This document shows, piece by piece, positions 18,534 through 27,719 of a stretch of DNA of 64,000 nt. The notes beneath the pieces are model-generated. The model was not told where the DNA came from, made no database searches, and was given only the letters and a program-made list of their open reading frames with translations. Origin of the DNA: Hydrocarboniphaga daqingensis (GTDB taxonomy: Bacteria; Pseudomonadota; Gammaproteobacteria; Nevskiales; Nevskiaceae). Within the stretch, counting starts at the first letter, position 1, and the number at the start of each line of letters is the position of its first letter. The translations under genes and the position numbers were made by a program. The DNA lies in NCBI RefSeq assembly GCF_900129825.1, contig NZ_FQWZ01000008.1, forward strand, positions 161,001-225,000, given 5' to 3'.

Positions 18534-19717
18534 CGAGTATCTCCGTCAGACGGGGCACGCGTCTTGGGTGCATGCCAATGGGTGCCGGTAAAGAAGCGGC
18601 GCAGTCGTTCGGCTGCGCCGTATCGGCGCGGTCTGCAGACCGGCGGCGTTACGTCGTCATACAAGCCGGACGCGATCGTACCGTCGGCGAGCAATACATC
18701 GAGCGCGCCGGCCTGCTGCAAGCGTGCGTCGACGAGCGCGCGCACGGCCTCGGGTAGCGCGGTGCGGTGCTGCTGCAGCCGTTCGCGGCACCAGACGCGG
18801 TACTGCACGACCGGCAAGCGTCGATACAACGTGCCTTGAATCTCGACGTCGAATCGACGCCGCCCGTCGCGCCACGCGCGCGCATTGGCCAGCAGATAGG
18901 GCAGGTAGCCGCTGCCGACGTCATCCAGCAACGGACCCCAGCCGTCGGGTAGCGTACCGGGCGCGCACCAAGAGCCGAGCCGGGCGTCGTCGTAACGCGC
19001 GTTCCACATGCGAGCGACCCAGGCCAGCACGGCCGGAGCGCGCTGCTGCATGATCAGGCTCGGCGTCGGGTCGAGGCTAAAGTGGCGGAACATCGACGCA
19101 AAAAAGCCGAAGTCGGCCAAGCTCGGACGCCCGCCCAGCAGATAGTCCTGCTGCTCGAACAGCGCATGAAGGCGGTCCAGTGTATTCAGGTAGATCGACT
19201 CGACGTGCGCCCGCGTCGAGGCCGTCACCCCATCGCCATCGACGTAGATCCGCCGCTGGCGGCGACGCACCATCGCGGCGATCAGCGGGGCCGGCAGCGG
19301 ATGCCGCGATAGAAAGGTCTCGGCGAAACGCCGCGACAGCGCATGCGAATCGCTGGCGTAGCTCCAGCGATAATGCAGCGCCGGGCGCCACAGCCACTCG
19401 TCAGCGTAGTCTTCGAGCAAGCGGCTGAAGAACGCCTGGTACGCATCCTCCGGTATCACGCTGCCTTGCGGATGGCGCGCTTCGAACCAGTCGATCATCG
19501 GCGTCGTGTCGGCCAGCCATTGACCTTGCGGCGTGCGGATCGCCGGGACCTTCATCAAGCCGGTGTTCGGCAGCACATCGCGCATCAACTCGCCGCTCCA
19601 CTGCGCTTCGATCTCGACGTGCGCGATCCGCTTGTAGCGCAGGTATGCCTGCATCTTGCCGCTGAAGTACGAGATCCAGAACAGGTACAGCGTATACGGT
19701 TGCTCGGGCTGGCTCAT
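18530..19717 (-). CDS. Long glutathione S-transferase-like protein, copy 1
   Basis: A 395-residue protein with an N-terminal GST thioredoxin-fold domain (YTLYLFWISYFSGKMQAYLRYK, then TGLMKVPAIRTPQGQWLADTTPMIDWFEARHP) and an extended helical C-terminal region including GRPSLADFGFFASMF, the usual GST helix-6 N-capping box. It is far longer than the usual 200-230 residues; about 130 C-terminal residues (FDVEIQGTLYRRLPVVQYRVW onward) have no family I recognise. There is no Cys in the GSH-site position; Ser/Tyr are nearby. ATG 19717 is chosen because it gives 4-nt overlaps with both neighbours. The next gene upstream is a divergent paralogue of the same architecture. The substrate is unknown. Confidence 0.8.
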   Translation of the reverse strand: MSQPEQPYTLYLFWISYFSGKMQAYLRYKRIAHVEIEAQWSGELMRDVLPNTGLMKVPAIRTPQGQWLADTTPMIDWFEARHPQGSVIPEDAYQAFFSRLLEDYADEWLWRPALHYRWSYASDSHALSRRFAETFLSRHPLPAPLIAAMVRRRQRRIYVDGDGVTASTRAHVESIYLNTLDRLHALFEQQDYLLGGRPSLADFGFFASMFRHFSLDPTPSLIMQQRAPAVLAWVARMWNARYDDARLGSWCAPGTLPDGWGPLLDDVGSGYLPYLLANARAWRDGRRRFDVEIQGTLYRRLPVVQYRVWCRERLQQHRTALPEAVRALVDARLQQAGALDVLLADGTIASGLYDDVTPPVCRPRRYGAAERLRRFFTGTHWHAPKTRAPSDGDTR

Positions 19718-20853
19718 GCGTCGGTGACGACCAGGCGATTGTGCTCGCGACCCAGTCGATGGCGCGGATGGATGTCGAGCGCGCTGCGGTCGCCAAGTGC
19801 GTGCAGCAGGTCGTCGACCGCTGCGCGCGGTACGGTCGGCAGCCCGGCGCAATAGTCGAGCGGGCGCTGCAGCATCCATTGAGCGTATGGGAAGATCGCG
19901 CGCTCGGCTTCGATATCGCCGAGCCGAAACCGATGCCGGCCGATCACGCGCGGGATACGCCGTCCAGGGTGATCGTCGATCCACTGATCGAGCCGGCTGA
20001 CGGTGTCACGCAGGATCGGCAGATAGTCGGTGAACAGGTCACGCAGCACCGGCATCAGCGTTTCCGGGATCGCATCGTTCGCGACGTAGTCACCGATCGG
20101 CGGGGTGCTGGTGTTCATCCGCTGCACCCAGGCGTAGACCTGCGGAGCACGCTGCCGCATCAGCGCCAGCGGGTAGAAGTCGCGACCCAGATGTGCGTAC
20201 AGCGGCCCGATCAGTCCGAAATCGCCGATGCCGGCGCGCTCGCCCAGCAGATAGCGGTGTGCGCTGAAGTGGGCGTTGAGTTGGTCGAGCAGGCGCTCGT
20301 AGCGCGCTTCGATCTCGGGGATCGTCTCATTCGTAATGCCCAGCATCGGCAGCGCGCCAGCGAACGGACGGCAAGCGCGGCGCCCGAAGAACCGACGCAG
20401 CCAGCGCGGCGCATGGGGTGACAGCAGTAAGCCGAAGTGTTCGAGTACATCGTCGATGTGCTCGCGTTCGTGCCAGAAGCTCCAGCGGTAGTGCATACCC
20501 GGCATCAGCATCCATTCGTCGCCGAGAATCTCCAGCAGCAGCGCAGCCAGATGCTGGCGCGGCGTGTCCGGATAGACCGACCGCTGCGGATAGCGCGACT
20601 CCAGCGCATCGATGATCACCGTGCTGTCCTGAATGAACTCGCCATCTCGCGTCTCGATCACCGGGATGTACTTGACCCCGGTACGCGGCACGATCACGCG
20701 GCGGAACACGTTCAGCGTCGACAGTGTTTCGCGATACGCGATGCCCTTGTAGCGCAGATAGCTGCGTACCTTGCCGCTGTAGTAGGAGTGCGGCAGCGCG
20801 TACAACGTGATGTCGGGCGTAATGTCGGGCGCGACCTCGGCGGCGCGGCTCAT
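19714..20853 (-). CDS. Long glutathione S-transferase-like protein, copy 2
   Basis: A 379-residue paralogue of the adjacent downstream gene. N-terminal GST domain: ITLYALPHSYYSGKVRSYLR, GVKYIPVIETRDGEFIQDST and IIDALESRYPQRSVYP. Both copies share the HYRWS motif (MHYRWSFWHERE here, LHYRWSYASDS there), the GIGDFGLIGPLYAHLGRD helix-6 box and a C-terminal extension with an FRLGDIEAERAIFPYAQWML-like segment (FDVEIQGTLYRRLPVVQYRV in copy 1). They look like an old tandem duplication that has diverged, perhaps forming a heterodimer. ATG at 20853 lies 4 nt after the SDR stop. Membrane association or substrate is not visible. Confidence 0.8.
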   Translation of the reverse strand: MSRAAEVAPDITPDITLYALPHSYYSGKVRSYLRYKGIAYRETLSTLNVFRRVIVPRTGVKYIPVIETRDGEFIQDSTVIIDALESRYPQRSVYPDTPRQHLAALLLEILGDEWMLMPGMHYRWSFWHEREHIDDVLEHFGLLLSPHAPRWLRRFFGRRACRPFAGALPMLGITNETIPEIEARYERLLDQLNAHFSAHRYLLGERAGIGDFGLIGPLYAHLGRDFYPLALMRQRAPQVYAWVQRMNTSTPPIGDYVANDAIPETLMPVLRDLFTDYLPILRDTVSRLDQWIDDHPGRRIPRVIGRHRFRLGDIEAERAIFPYAQWMLQRPLDYCAGLPTVPRAAVDDLLHALGDRSALDIHPRHRLGREHNRLVVTDA

Positions 20854-20857
20854 CGGC

Positions 20858-21661
20858 TCAACCCCGAATCATGCGCGCCAGCAGGCCGGGCACGATCCGA
20901 TGCATCAGCGCGGCCATCCGCGCTTCCCGGCCGGGATACACGAGAGCCTGATTGCGTTCGATGGCGCGCAGCGTGCAGCGCGCCACTTCGTCCGGCATCA
21001 GCGTCGACCGGGCGAAGTCGCGGTCGACGCGGGCCCGGGAGCGCGGCGTATCGAGCGCGCCCACGAGCTTGACCTTGGACTGGATCGGTGTGCGCACGAA
21101 GCCAGGGCACACGGTGCTGACGCCGATCTGGTAGCGGTGCAGGTCGGCGCGTAGGGATTCGCTCAAGCCGACGACGGCGAATTTGCTGGCACTGTAGGTG
21201 GCCATGCCGCCGACGCCGACGAAGCCCGACACTGAGGCCATGTTGACGATGTGCCCGCCGCCGCCGCGCTGGATCATCAGCGGCACGAATGCGCGGATGC
21301 CGTGAACCACACCCATCACGTTGATCTCGTGCAGCCTTCGCCAATCGTCGGGCTCGACTTCCCAACACAAGCCGCCCATCACCACGCCGGCGTTGTTGAT
21401 CAGAATGTCGACCGGCTGATTATTCTGCTGCATCTGTGCGGCCAGCGCTTGCATCGCGGAGTCGTCGGCCACGTCGGCCGCATGAACCTGTGCCTGCGCG
21501 CCCAGTGCCGAGCAGCGCGCTTGCACAGCAGCCAGGCGCTCGGTATCGCGTCCGCACAGCACGACGCTGGCACCCGCGTGCGCCAATGCCACGGCGATCG
21601 ACTCGCCGATTCCGCTGCTGGCGCCGGTGATCACGGCCCGCTTTCCTTGAATGCGACTCAC
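20858..21661 (-). CDS. Short-chain dehydrogenase/reductase
   Basis: A 267-residue classical SDR. The nucleotide-binding motif TGASSGIGES is near residue 13, NNAGVVMGG follows, and the catalytic triad appears as Ser in NMASVSGFVG and Tyr-Ser-Ala-Ser-Lys (YSASKFAVVGLSESL). CPGFVRTPI closes the active site. It starts with GTG at 21661, with GGAG 9 nt upstream. The C terminus has a basic, hydrophobic tail (MHRIVPGLLARMIRG). It is likely an NAD(P)-dependent alcohol or ketone oxidoreductase for an intermediate of the surrounding cluster; cofactor preference and substrate are unknown. It sits between DUF3604 and the two long GST-like genes. Confidence 0.92.
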   Translation of the reverse strand: MSRIQGKRAVITGASSGIGESIAVALAHAGASVVLCGRDTERLAAVQARCSALGAQAQVHAADVADDSAMQALAAQMQQNNQPVDILINNAGVVMGGLCWEVEPDDWRRLHEINVMGVVHGIRAFVPLMIQRGGGGHIVNMASVSGFVGVGGMATYSASKFAVVGLSESLRADLHRYQIGVSTVCPGFVRTPIQSKVKLVGALDTPRSRARVDRDFARSTLMPDEVARCTLRAIERNQALVYPGREARMAALMHRIVPGLLARMIRG

Positions 21662-21706
21662 GTCGTGCTGCTCCTGATGGTGTCTTGATGGGATGGCTCG
21701 ACGCGG

Positions 21707-23980
21707 TCAGCGCGTGGCACTGGCGTCGTACCAGATCGGCGAGGCCCAAGCGCGCTCTTCGATCGTGTTGAATGTGCGCGTGCCGCGAAAACGCCCCGGC
21801 TCGCCGCTGACCGCGCAGCAGCCTTCGAAGCCGCGCAGTCCGCTGTCGGCGGCGAATTCGCCGTTGGCCGGGTCGATCCGGCTGCAGTCGACCGGCTGGC
21901 TCTGGCACAGCCGCTCACTCCACCTGCAACTTGGGATTTCGACCGCACGGGCGTAGTAGAACGCATCGCGGGACGACGCGAAGTCGGAGTCGCTCCAGAC
22001 CGCGCACAGCTGCTCGGGATGGCGGCCGACCGCGAGGCTGCAATCGCGCGTCGACGGCAGTTGCACCGGCTCGCTGGTGCGCGCGATGCCGCTGAACACC
22101 TGCACCTTGGGCTGACGCGCCGCATCGATATAGCCCTTGACCAGATCGAGCCGCTGCAGCGGCGCGCCGGGATTGCGGCCACCGGCATCCTGCATCGCCC
22201 ACACCGCGATCTGCGGTGCGGTGCGGCCCGGTGGCGCGGGCGGCAAGGCGCCGCCCATGCGTGCACCTCGCAGGCCTTGGTCGATCAAGTCGTCGCCGCG
22301 CGCGAGGCGCTGGCAGATGTCGCCCGGCAGCGGGTCCCAGCTGGCAAAGCTGCGGATGCGCATCCGTGGTCCGGAGGTCGCAAACGTTTCGCCGCGATGC
22401 ACCGCATTCCAGATATCGCCGCGCGTGTTCTGTTCGGCCCAGACACCGGCCAGTCCGCCTGGGTTGAACGCCCGCGCACGATCCAGAAACTGGCGATTGC
22501 TGCAGGCGGCTGGATCGTGCGGGTCTTCGCGTGCGTTGTCGCAGCTCCACAGGCCGAGCTGGTCGCTGGGTTCGTCATCGAGTACGCCGCCGTGGCCGCC
22601 CCAGCCGACTTCGTCGACATATCCCGCGACGCCGTTGTGCGTGTCCGACGAGCCGATGAAGCCCATCTGGTACGGATTGATGCCGCCGAGTTCCTGCTTG
22701 ACGCGCAAGCCTTCCGCCAGCGCGTTGCGGACCATGTCGAGCGGCGCCGTGCAGTTGACGCTAGGGCCGGAGCCGCCATTAGGGCCGACGGTCTGGCACG
22801 GTGCCACGGCGTAGGTCGGCTGCTGGCGCAAGCCGCAAAATGGCGGATCGCGGCCCGGATCGCCGCTGCAATAGCGCGCGCAAACGGGCGGGTCGGTCGG
22901 CAGCCCGGTGCAAACGCTCTTGGCCAGTTCGAACGTGCACGCGTCTTCCTCGCCTTGCAGATACGGGCCTTCCAGGCCGGCGGCGCATTCTGAGTTGCCC
23001 TTGTGCTGGTGGATTTCGATCGAGCGATCCATGTCGGCGCGCAGCTGCGCGTCGCTGCGCGTCAGCGTCAGGCCGTCGCGGCCGACGGGCAGACCGGTCT
23101 GAGGGTCCGGCGGCAGAAACATGCGCCCGTCGGACAGATTGGCGCTGTGCGGGATCGTCAGCGCGCGGCAGCCATCGGCCTCGACGCAGTGGTCGCGCAA
23201 ATGGTCGAACAGCCGCCACTCATCGTTGGTGTTGTTGTCGATCAGCAGGTCGGTGATCTGCTCCGACCCGAACACGTCGGCGGGCAGCGCATCGCCGAGA
23301 AACAGCACGTTACGATGCAGCATCTGGCCGGTTTTCTGCGACGTGTACTCGTAGCCGTGCAGCGTCGTGAATGTGCAGGGCTGGTTTTCTTCGTCGGTGA
23401 TGCGGATCTGGTTCTGCCAGGCGATACGCGGCAGCGGCAACACGGTCAGGCCGGTCAGCAACACTTGCGTGGCGAACGGCGTATCGCCATTGACCAGCGC
23501 GTTGATGTTGCGCCGGGTGTTCTGGCCGATCAGATTGCAGGCCGGATTGACGCCCGATGGCAGCGCGCCACCGGCCTCGCAGATCGTCGAGAACTCGCCC
23601 AGGTATTCGGCATGGTCGGTGACAGCCGTGAAGTCGAGCGGACGGTCGAGCTGGATCTGGCGCGTCGCGGTATTCGGATCGGCATCGCCTGAAGGCAGGC
23701 CCGCGACCTCGCCCTTGGCGAACCGATACGCTTCACGCGGACCGTTGATCGAGTTGAAGAAGTAGGCGTCGAACGAGTCGCTGGTATGGATATGCAAGTC
23801 GCCGAAGTACGCGTTCTTATGCCCAGCGACGCGATTGCTGCAGCCGCCGTCGGGGAGCGGTGTCGGCGCGACTGCCTCAATCGGCGCCGTCGGCGAATTG
23901 GCAGCGCCGCAAGCCGACAGCGCCAGCGCGATCGCCGTCGTCATCGTCATTGATCTGAGCAGAGCAGGGGTCTGGATCAT
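21707..23980 (-). CDS. DUF3604 lipoprotein with PHP-like metal-binding motifs
   Basis: About 757 residues, exported as a lipoprotein (ALALSACGAAN lipobox). It matches the DUF3604 family: NAYFGDLHIHTSDSFDAYFF near the mature N terminus, FTAVTDHAEYLGEFS, the ALTIPHSANLSDGRMF block, EIHQHKGNSECA, FIGSSDTHNGVAGYVDEVGW, then SGLAGVWAEQNTR-type and GETFATSGPRMRIR segments. The HxH, DH, H, HxH and DxH series strongly resembles a PHP/amidohydrolase metal site, suggesting a hydrolase. Many Cys residues (over a dozen in the mature part) suggest disulfides. TTG 23989, GTG 23983 and ATG 23980 are all possible starts; GGGAG sits 7-10 nt before the last two. It overlaps or abuts the HupE-like gene. Confidence 0.85.
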   Translation of the reverse strand: MIQTPALLRSMTMTTAIALALSACGAANSPTAPIEAVAPTPLPDGGCSNRVAGHKNAYFGDLHIHTSDSFDAYFFNSINGPREAYRFAKGEVAGLPSGDADPNTATRQIQLDRPLDFTAVTDHAEYLGEFSTICEAGGALPSGVNPACNLIGQNTRRNINALVNGDTPFATQVLLTGLTVLPLPRIAWQNQIRITDEENQPCTFTTLHGYEYTSQKTGQMLHRNVLFLGDALPADVFGSEQITDLLIDNNTNDEWRLFDHLRDHCVEADGCRALTIPHSANLSDGRMFLPPDPQTGLPVGRDGLTLTRSDAQLRADMDRSIEIHQHKGNSECAAGLEGPYLQGEEDACTFELAKSVCTGLPTDPPVCARYCSGDPGRDPPFCGLRQQPTYAVAPCQTVGPNGGSGPSVNCTAPLDMVRNALAEGLRVKQELGGINPYQMGFIGSSDTHNGVAGYVDEVGWGGHGGVLDDEPSDQLGLWSCDNAREDPHDPAACSNRQFLDRARAFNPGGLAGVWAEQNTRGDIWNAVHRGETFATSGPRMRIRSFASWDPLPGDICQRLARGDDLIDQGLRGARMGGALPPAPPGRTAPQIAVWAMQDAGGRNPGAPLQRLDLVKGYIDAARQPKVQVFSGIARTSEPVQLPSTRDCSLAVGRHPEQLCAVWSDSDFASSRDAFYYARAVEIPSCRWSERLCQSQPVDCSRIDPANGEFAADSGLRGFEGCCAVSGEPGRFRGTRTFNTIEERAWASPIWYDASATR

Positions 23981-23985
23981 CACCG

Positions 23986-25026
23986 TCAAGCTCCCAAAAT
24001 CAGCGTGAGTCTTTGCAGGAACCAGGCAGCCGACAGGGCGCCGATCATCGTCAGCGGCAGGCGTCGCAGCAGGGGCGGCGGCGATGCGTGGCGCAGCAAG
24101 CGCAACGCGATCAGCGCCGAGGCTGCAAACAGCAGCTGTCCGATCTCGACGCCAACGTTAAACAGCAGCAGCGCCCACAGCTGCGCCCCGTCCGGCAGGC
24201 CGGTTTGCTGCAAGCCGCCGGCAAAACCCAGCCCGTGCAGCAGCCCGAATACGAACGCGATCAGCCACGGTTGGCGCTGACTCAGGGTGGTAAGCGGCAG
24301 CGCGCCACGTGACAGCTCCACGGCCAGCAGCAAGATCGACGCGGCGATCAGTGCTTCGACGCTGGCCGATGGCAGTGACAGACCAGCGAGCACGGCCAGC
24401 GCCATCGTCAGGCTGTGCGCCAGCGTGAAGGCAGTGATCGTGGCCAGCAGCGGCCGTAGCGGCACTGCGCCATCGGTGGGTGCGCGAGCACGAACCAACA
24501 GCAGCAAGCACAGCACGAACAGCAGATGATCCCAGCCGCCCAGTACGTGCTCAATGCCGATCGGCAGATAAGCGCCCAGCGTGGTCGTCGGTGATGCGAC
24601 GCCGGGGTCGCCGATGTCGATGCGGGCATGGTCGCGGTTGACCGCGTAATCGACGCGTGTGCCATCGGCGCGCCGCAGCGATACCAGCCCGTCAGGTACC
24701 AGCGCGCTGAATCCGTTGATCTTCAGGGCGCGCCCGCTGAGTCCACCGCTGCATTGCAGTGCAAGGCTCTGCAACAGACTGTCGCCTTGGGCGTCGATAC
24801 GCGCGCCGGGAAGGGGCTGACACGCGGGCTCGATGTCGAGCTCGATCGCGGCGACATCGCCGCTGCGGAACTGCGGCAGCTTCAGCCGTAGTTCGACACG
24901 TCCATCGGCGTGTTCGTCGATGCCGGCGAAGAACGGCCGGATCTCATGACCGTGGGCGGGGCTCGCGACGGCCATCAGCAAGGTGGCGATCAAGCCGGTG
25001 ACGCCGCGCATCGGGCGCGACGTCAT
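23986..25026 (-). CDS. HupE/UreJ-family membrane protein with N-terminal exported domain
   Basis: A 346-residue protein with an N-terminal signal/hydrophobic segment ending SPAHGHEIRPFFAG, then an extracytoplasmic beta-rich region (about 25-150). A six-to-seven-helix C-terminal membrane domain of the HupE/UreJ_2 type follows. Its motifs are YLPIGIEHVLGGWDHLLFVL, AFTLAHSLTMALA, EALIAASILLLAVE, FVFGLLHGLGFAGGLQQTGLP and LLFNVGVEIGQL, with conserved His/Asp/Glu residues typical of metal permeases. ATG 25026 is chosen over a longer open frame because it gives an ATGA overlap with the PPIase gene. The family is annotated as nickel or metal transport for hydrogenase and urease, but neither enzyme is present here. 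Its constant pairing with DUF3604 suggests another role. Confidence 0.85.
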   Translation of the reverse strand: MTSRPMRGVTGLIATLLMAVASPAHGHEIRPFFAGIDEHADGRVELRLKLPQFRSGDVAAIELDIEPACQPLPGARIDAQGDSLLQSLALQCSGGLSGRALKINGFSALVPDGLVSLRRADGTRVDYAVNRDHARIDIGDPGVASPTTTLGAYLPIGIEHVLGGWDHLLFVLCLLLLVRARAPTDGAVPLRPLLATITAFTLAHSLTMALAVLAGLSLPSASVEALIAASILLLAVELSRGALPLTTLSQRQPWLIAFVFGLLHGLGFAGGLQQTGLPDGAQLWALLLFNVGVEIGQLLFAASALIALRLLRHASPPPLLRRLPLTMIGALSAAWFLQRLTLILGA

Positions 25027-25874
25027 GACGCGTCGCCGGCTTGATAGACCACGTCGTAGCGCGCGCGTAGTGCGTCGAGTGCGCGACGGTTGGCTTGTTC
25101 GCGACGCGCTTGACGGCAGTCGATCAACACTTGGCGACGCACAGTGTCCAGACTCGCAGGGCGCCACGGCTGGCGTTCGATGACGCGCACGCGATGCAAG
25201 CCCAGCGCGCTGGTGATCGGCGTCGACCAAGCGCCGATCGGCTGCTCAGAAACGACTTTTGCAAAGGCCGAACCGAAGTGTCGCTGCAGATCGGCCTGGC
25301 TTTGCCGTAACCAGCGCGTGCCGCCCGGTAGCGGGTCACTGAGTGCATCCAGATCCGGTGCGTCGTGCAGCAGCGCCACGTTCAGTGCCGCAAGCCGCTG
25401 CTCGACGCTGATGCCGGCTGGTTGCGCGCGGCTGATGAAAACCTGCTCGAACGACATCCTGGCCGGTTCACCGTAGCGTTCCGCGTGCTGGTCCAGCCAC
25501 TGCTGCAGGTCAGCTTCGGTGGGTTCGTCGATGGGGTGCGTGTCTTCAAGCAGAAAGCGCAGCTTCTGCTGCAGTTCGCGGCGCACGATGGGGTCGGACT
25601 CATGCAGCCGCAGCGCCAGCGCCTCGCGTACCAGCACCTCGTCGTCGATCCAGCGCTGCGCCAGTGCATCGAGTTCGGTGGCGTCGGGCAGACGTCCGCT
25701 GGCTTCGCGGAAGCGCTGTTCCAGTTCCAGCCGCTGCGCGGCCGGCACGACGATCCGCGTCGCCGCCGTGGCACCGGGTGTACGCGGCCATAGCGCTTGC
25801 ACGCCGAGCAGCAGCGCGCCCAGCAGTAGAAACTGCGGTAGCGGATCGGACAGCCAGCGGCGCAGCCGGGTCAT
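25023..25874 (-). CDS. PpiC-type (parvulin) peptidyl-prolyl isomerase, membrane-anchored
   Basis: A 283-residue protein with one N-terminal membrane anchor (LPQFLLLGALLLGVQALW), a SurA/PrsA-like helical region (EASGRLPDATELDALAQRWIDDEVLVREALAL, then DPIVRRELQQKLRFLLED) and a weak parvulin domain (MSFEQVFIS onward, then GTRWLRQSQADLQRHFGSAFAKVV and SALGLHRVRVIER). The parvulin core is divergent, so it may act mainly as a periplasmic chaperone for its operon partners. It overlaps the HupE-like gene by 4 nt and follows the sulfatase stop after 12 nt. Confidence 0.82.
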   Translation of the reverse strand: MTRLRRWLSDPLPQFLLLGALLLGVQALWPRTPGATAATRIVVPAAQRLELEQRFREASGRLPDATELDALAQRWIDDEVLVREALALRLHESDPIVRRELQQKLRFLLEDTHPIDEPTEADLQQWLDQHAERYGEPARMSFEQVFISRAQPAGISVEQRLAALNVALLHDAPDLDALSDPLPGGTRWLRQSQADLQRHFGSAFAKVVSEQPIGAWSTPITSALGLHRVRVIERQPWRPASLDTVRRQVLIDCRQARREQANRRALDALRARYDVVYQAGDAS

Positions 25875-25886
25875 CGCGCGCGTCGA

Positions 25887-27668
25887 CTACAGCTGGAACA
25901 TCAGCGTCGGTCCCGGATGCTCGCGGCCATCGTCGAAGCCGATCTCATCCTCGATCAGCGCATTGATCTTGGCATTCAGCGCCAGGATCAGCTCGCGATG
26001 TGCTTCGGGCTCGTGCGCGAGATTGGTGATCTCGTCCGGGTCGGTCTGCGTGTCGTACAGCTCCAACTCGTTATGCGCCAGCAGCGTCTGCCAGTCCTTC
26101 GGTACGTGGTGCTGGTCGGGCCGGAAGTAGCGCGCGAACTTGTAGCGGCCGTCGTGTACGCCGCGGAACAGGCCGGGATGGTCGAGCCGCGGCGATAGCC
26201 GCCCTTGCGCAAGGTTGGCTTTGATCAGCGACAGCCATGTCGCGTCTTCGCCGCGCTTGAAGATCGCCGCTGCGGCTTCCGGGTCGACGTAGAGCATCGT
26301 GTTGTAGTCATACAGCAGGCCTTTGTCGTCGCGTGCTGTGCGCGCCTTGGCATCGGCAAGCGCCGGCGTCAGATCGACGCCTTTCAGCGCGGGGTAGCGC
26401 GCCTGGCGCTGTGCATCGTCGACGCCGGCCACGCTCAGCAAGGTCGGCAGCAAGTCGATCGGTCCGGCCAGTGCTTGTGTCTGAATGCCGCTGCGATAGG
26501 CCGGGTGGCGCACGATCAACGGCACGCGCACGTTTTCCTTGTACATGGTCGGGCCTTTCTGACGCAGCCCGTGCGCACCGAGCATGTCGCCATGGTCGGC
26601 GGTGTAGACGATCACCGTGTTGTCGTCCAAGCCCAGCTTCTGCAGCGTGTCGAGCACGGTCATCGCATGCGCGTCGACGTCGCGGATACAGTTGTAGTAA
26701 TAGCTCTGGTAGCGCCGCCAGCGGCGCTCGTCATCGCGGTCGATGCGGCCGTACAACGCGTTGCAGAACTCGACGTACGAGCGCTGCGCCCAGGGCTTGG
26801 TGGTCAGATCGTCGGCGTAATAGCTGCGCGGCAGCGGAAGATCCCAGTCGGTCTTGTAGACCCCTTCGGCCGGCGGCGGTGCCAGTGGCGACAGAAAGTC
26901 GCGGTGGAGTCGCGTGCGCGTTTGCTGGAGGTCGACATCGTCGAAGAACACGATGTCGTGGGGGTTGACGAAGTTGACCGCCAGCAGCCACGGTTGGTCG
27001 AGATGGCGTCCGGTCTGGTGCAGCCACTGGCTGGCCGCCGACGCGACTTCGGCGTCGAACTTGAAGCCGCTCCAGGTCGCACCATCGGCGATACCAACGT
27101 CGCTGTAGTCGGCAAAGCCGAATGGCTCGAGCACGTCGCGCGCGCTGCGGAATGGCCCGTAGCGGACGCTGACTTCGGTCGGCACGTCGGACAGATGCCA
27201 TTTGCCTTTGTACGCGGTGTAGTAGCCCTGCTCGCGCATCAAATGACCGAGCGTCGGCACCGGCGCCAGCTTCGGAAACGGCGGCGCCCCGATGTTCGAG
27301 GTCATGCCGTTGATCTGCGTGTGCAGCCCGGTATATAGGCAGGCGCGCGACGGCGAGCACGGCGTGGTGTGCACGTTGTAGTTCGAGAAGCTGGTGCCGC
27401 GCTCGCGCAGCCAGTCGTGGGCGCTGAGTCCGAGATTGTTGGGCAGATCTTCCCAGCCGCGTTCCTGGTCCGACACGATCAGCAAAATGTTCGGGCGGCG
27501 CTGCGTGGTGCTGGCCGGCGTCACTGGCCGGTCGGCGCCGGTGCTTGGCGTTGGCGGCTTGGGTGAGCAGCCGCCAAGTGCGGCGCTACCGGCTAGCGCG
27601 GCGCTGCCCAGCGCCAGGCGCCGCGCAAACTCGCGCCGGCTCAATGGGGGGTCGGAACGGTCGGTCAT
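25887..27668 (-). CDS. Formylglycine-dependent sulfatase, Tat-exported lipoprotein
   Basis: A 593-residue sulfatase of the alkaline-phosphatase superfamily. The N terminus has a twin-arginine signal (RREFARRLAL, residues 11-20) and a lipobox (LGGC34), so it is predicted to fold in the cytosol, cross by Tat and be lipid-anchored. The active-site signature is Cys104-Ser-Pro-Ser-Arg108 in HTTPCSPSRACLYTGLHT; the Cys would be oxidised to formylglycine. Metal-site segments are NILLIVSDQERGW, YKGKWHLSD, TVIVYTADHGDMLGAHGLRQKGPTMYKE and VPLIVRHP. GGAG lies 5 nt before the ATG. It likely hydrolyses a sulfate (or phosphonate/choline-type) ester; the exact substrate is unknown. No formylglycine-generating enzyme gene is in the window. 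Confidence 0.92.
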   Translation of the reverse strand: MTDRSDPPLSRREFARRLALGSAALAGSAALGGCSPKPPTPSTGADRPVTPASTTQRRPNILLIVSDQERGWEDLPNNLGLSAHDWLRERGTSFSNYNVHTTPCSPSRACLYTGLHTQINGMTSNIGAPPFPKLAPVPTLGHLMREQGYYTAYKGKWHLSDVPTEVSVRYGPFRSARDVLEPFGFADYSDVGIADGATWSGFKFDAEVASAASQWLHQTGRHLDQPWLLAVNFVNPHDIVFFDDVDLQQTRTRLHRDFLSPLAPPPAEGVYKTDWDLPLPRSYYADDLTTKPWAQRSYVEFCNALYGRIDRDDERRWRRYQSYYYNCIRDVDAHAMTVLDTLQKLGLDDNTVIVYTADHGDMLGAHGLRQKGPTMYKENVRVPLIVRHPAYRSGIQTQALAGPIDLLPTLLSVAGVDDAQRQARYPALKGVDLTPALADAKARTARDDKGLLYDYNTMLYVDPEAAAAIFKRGEDATWLSLIKANLAQGRLSPRLDHPGLFRGVHDGRYKFARYFRPDQHHVPKDWQTLLAHNELELYDTQTDPDEITNLAHEPEAHRELILALNAKINALIEDEIGFDDGREHPGPTLMFQL

Positions 27669-27719
27669 GCGGACTCCTGCAAAGCGGTGGCAGCGGTCGG
27701 ACGGCGCGCTCGCATCGGC

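Noticed and set aside
23986..25026. Reading the HupE/UreJ protein as part of a urease or hydrogenase system
   Set aside because: No urease or hydrogenase structural or maturation gene is present; the neighbours are DUF3604 and a PPIase.
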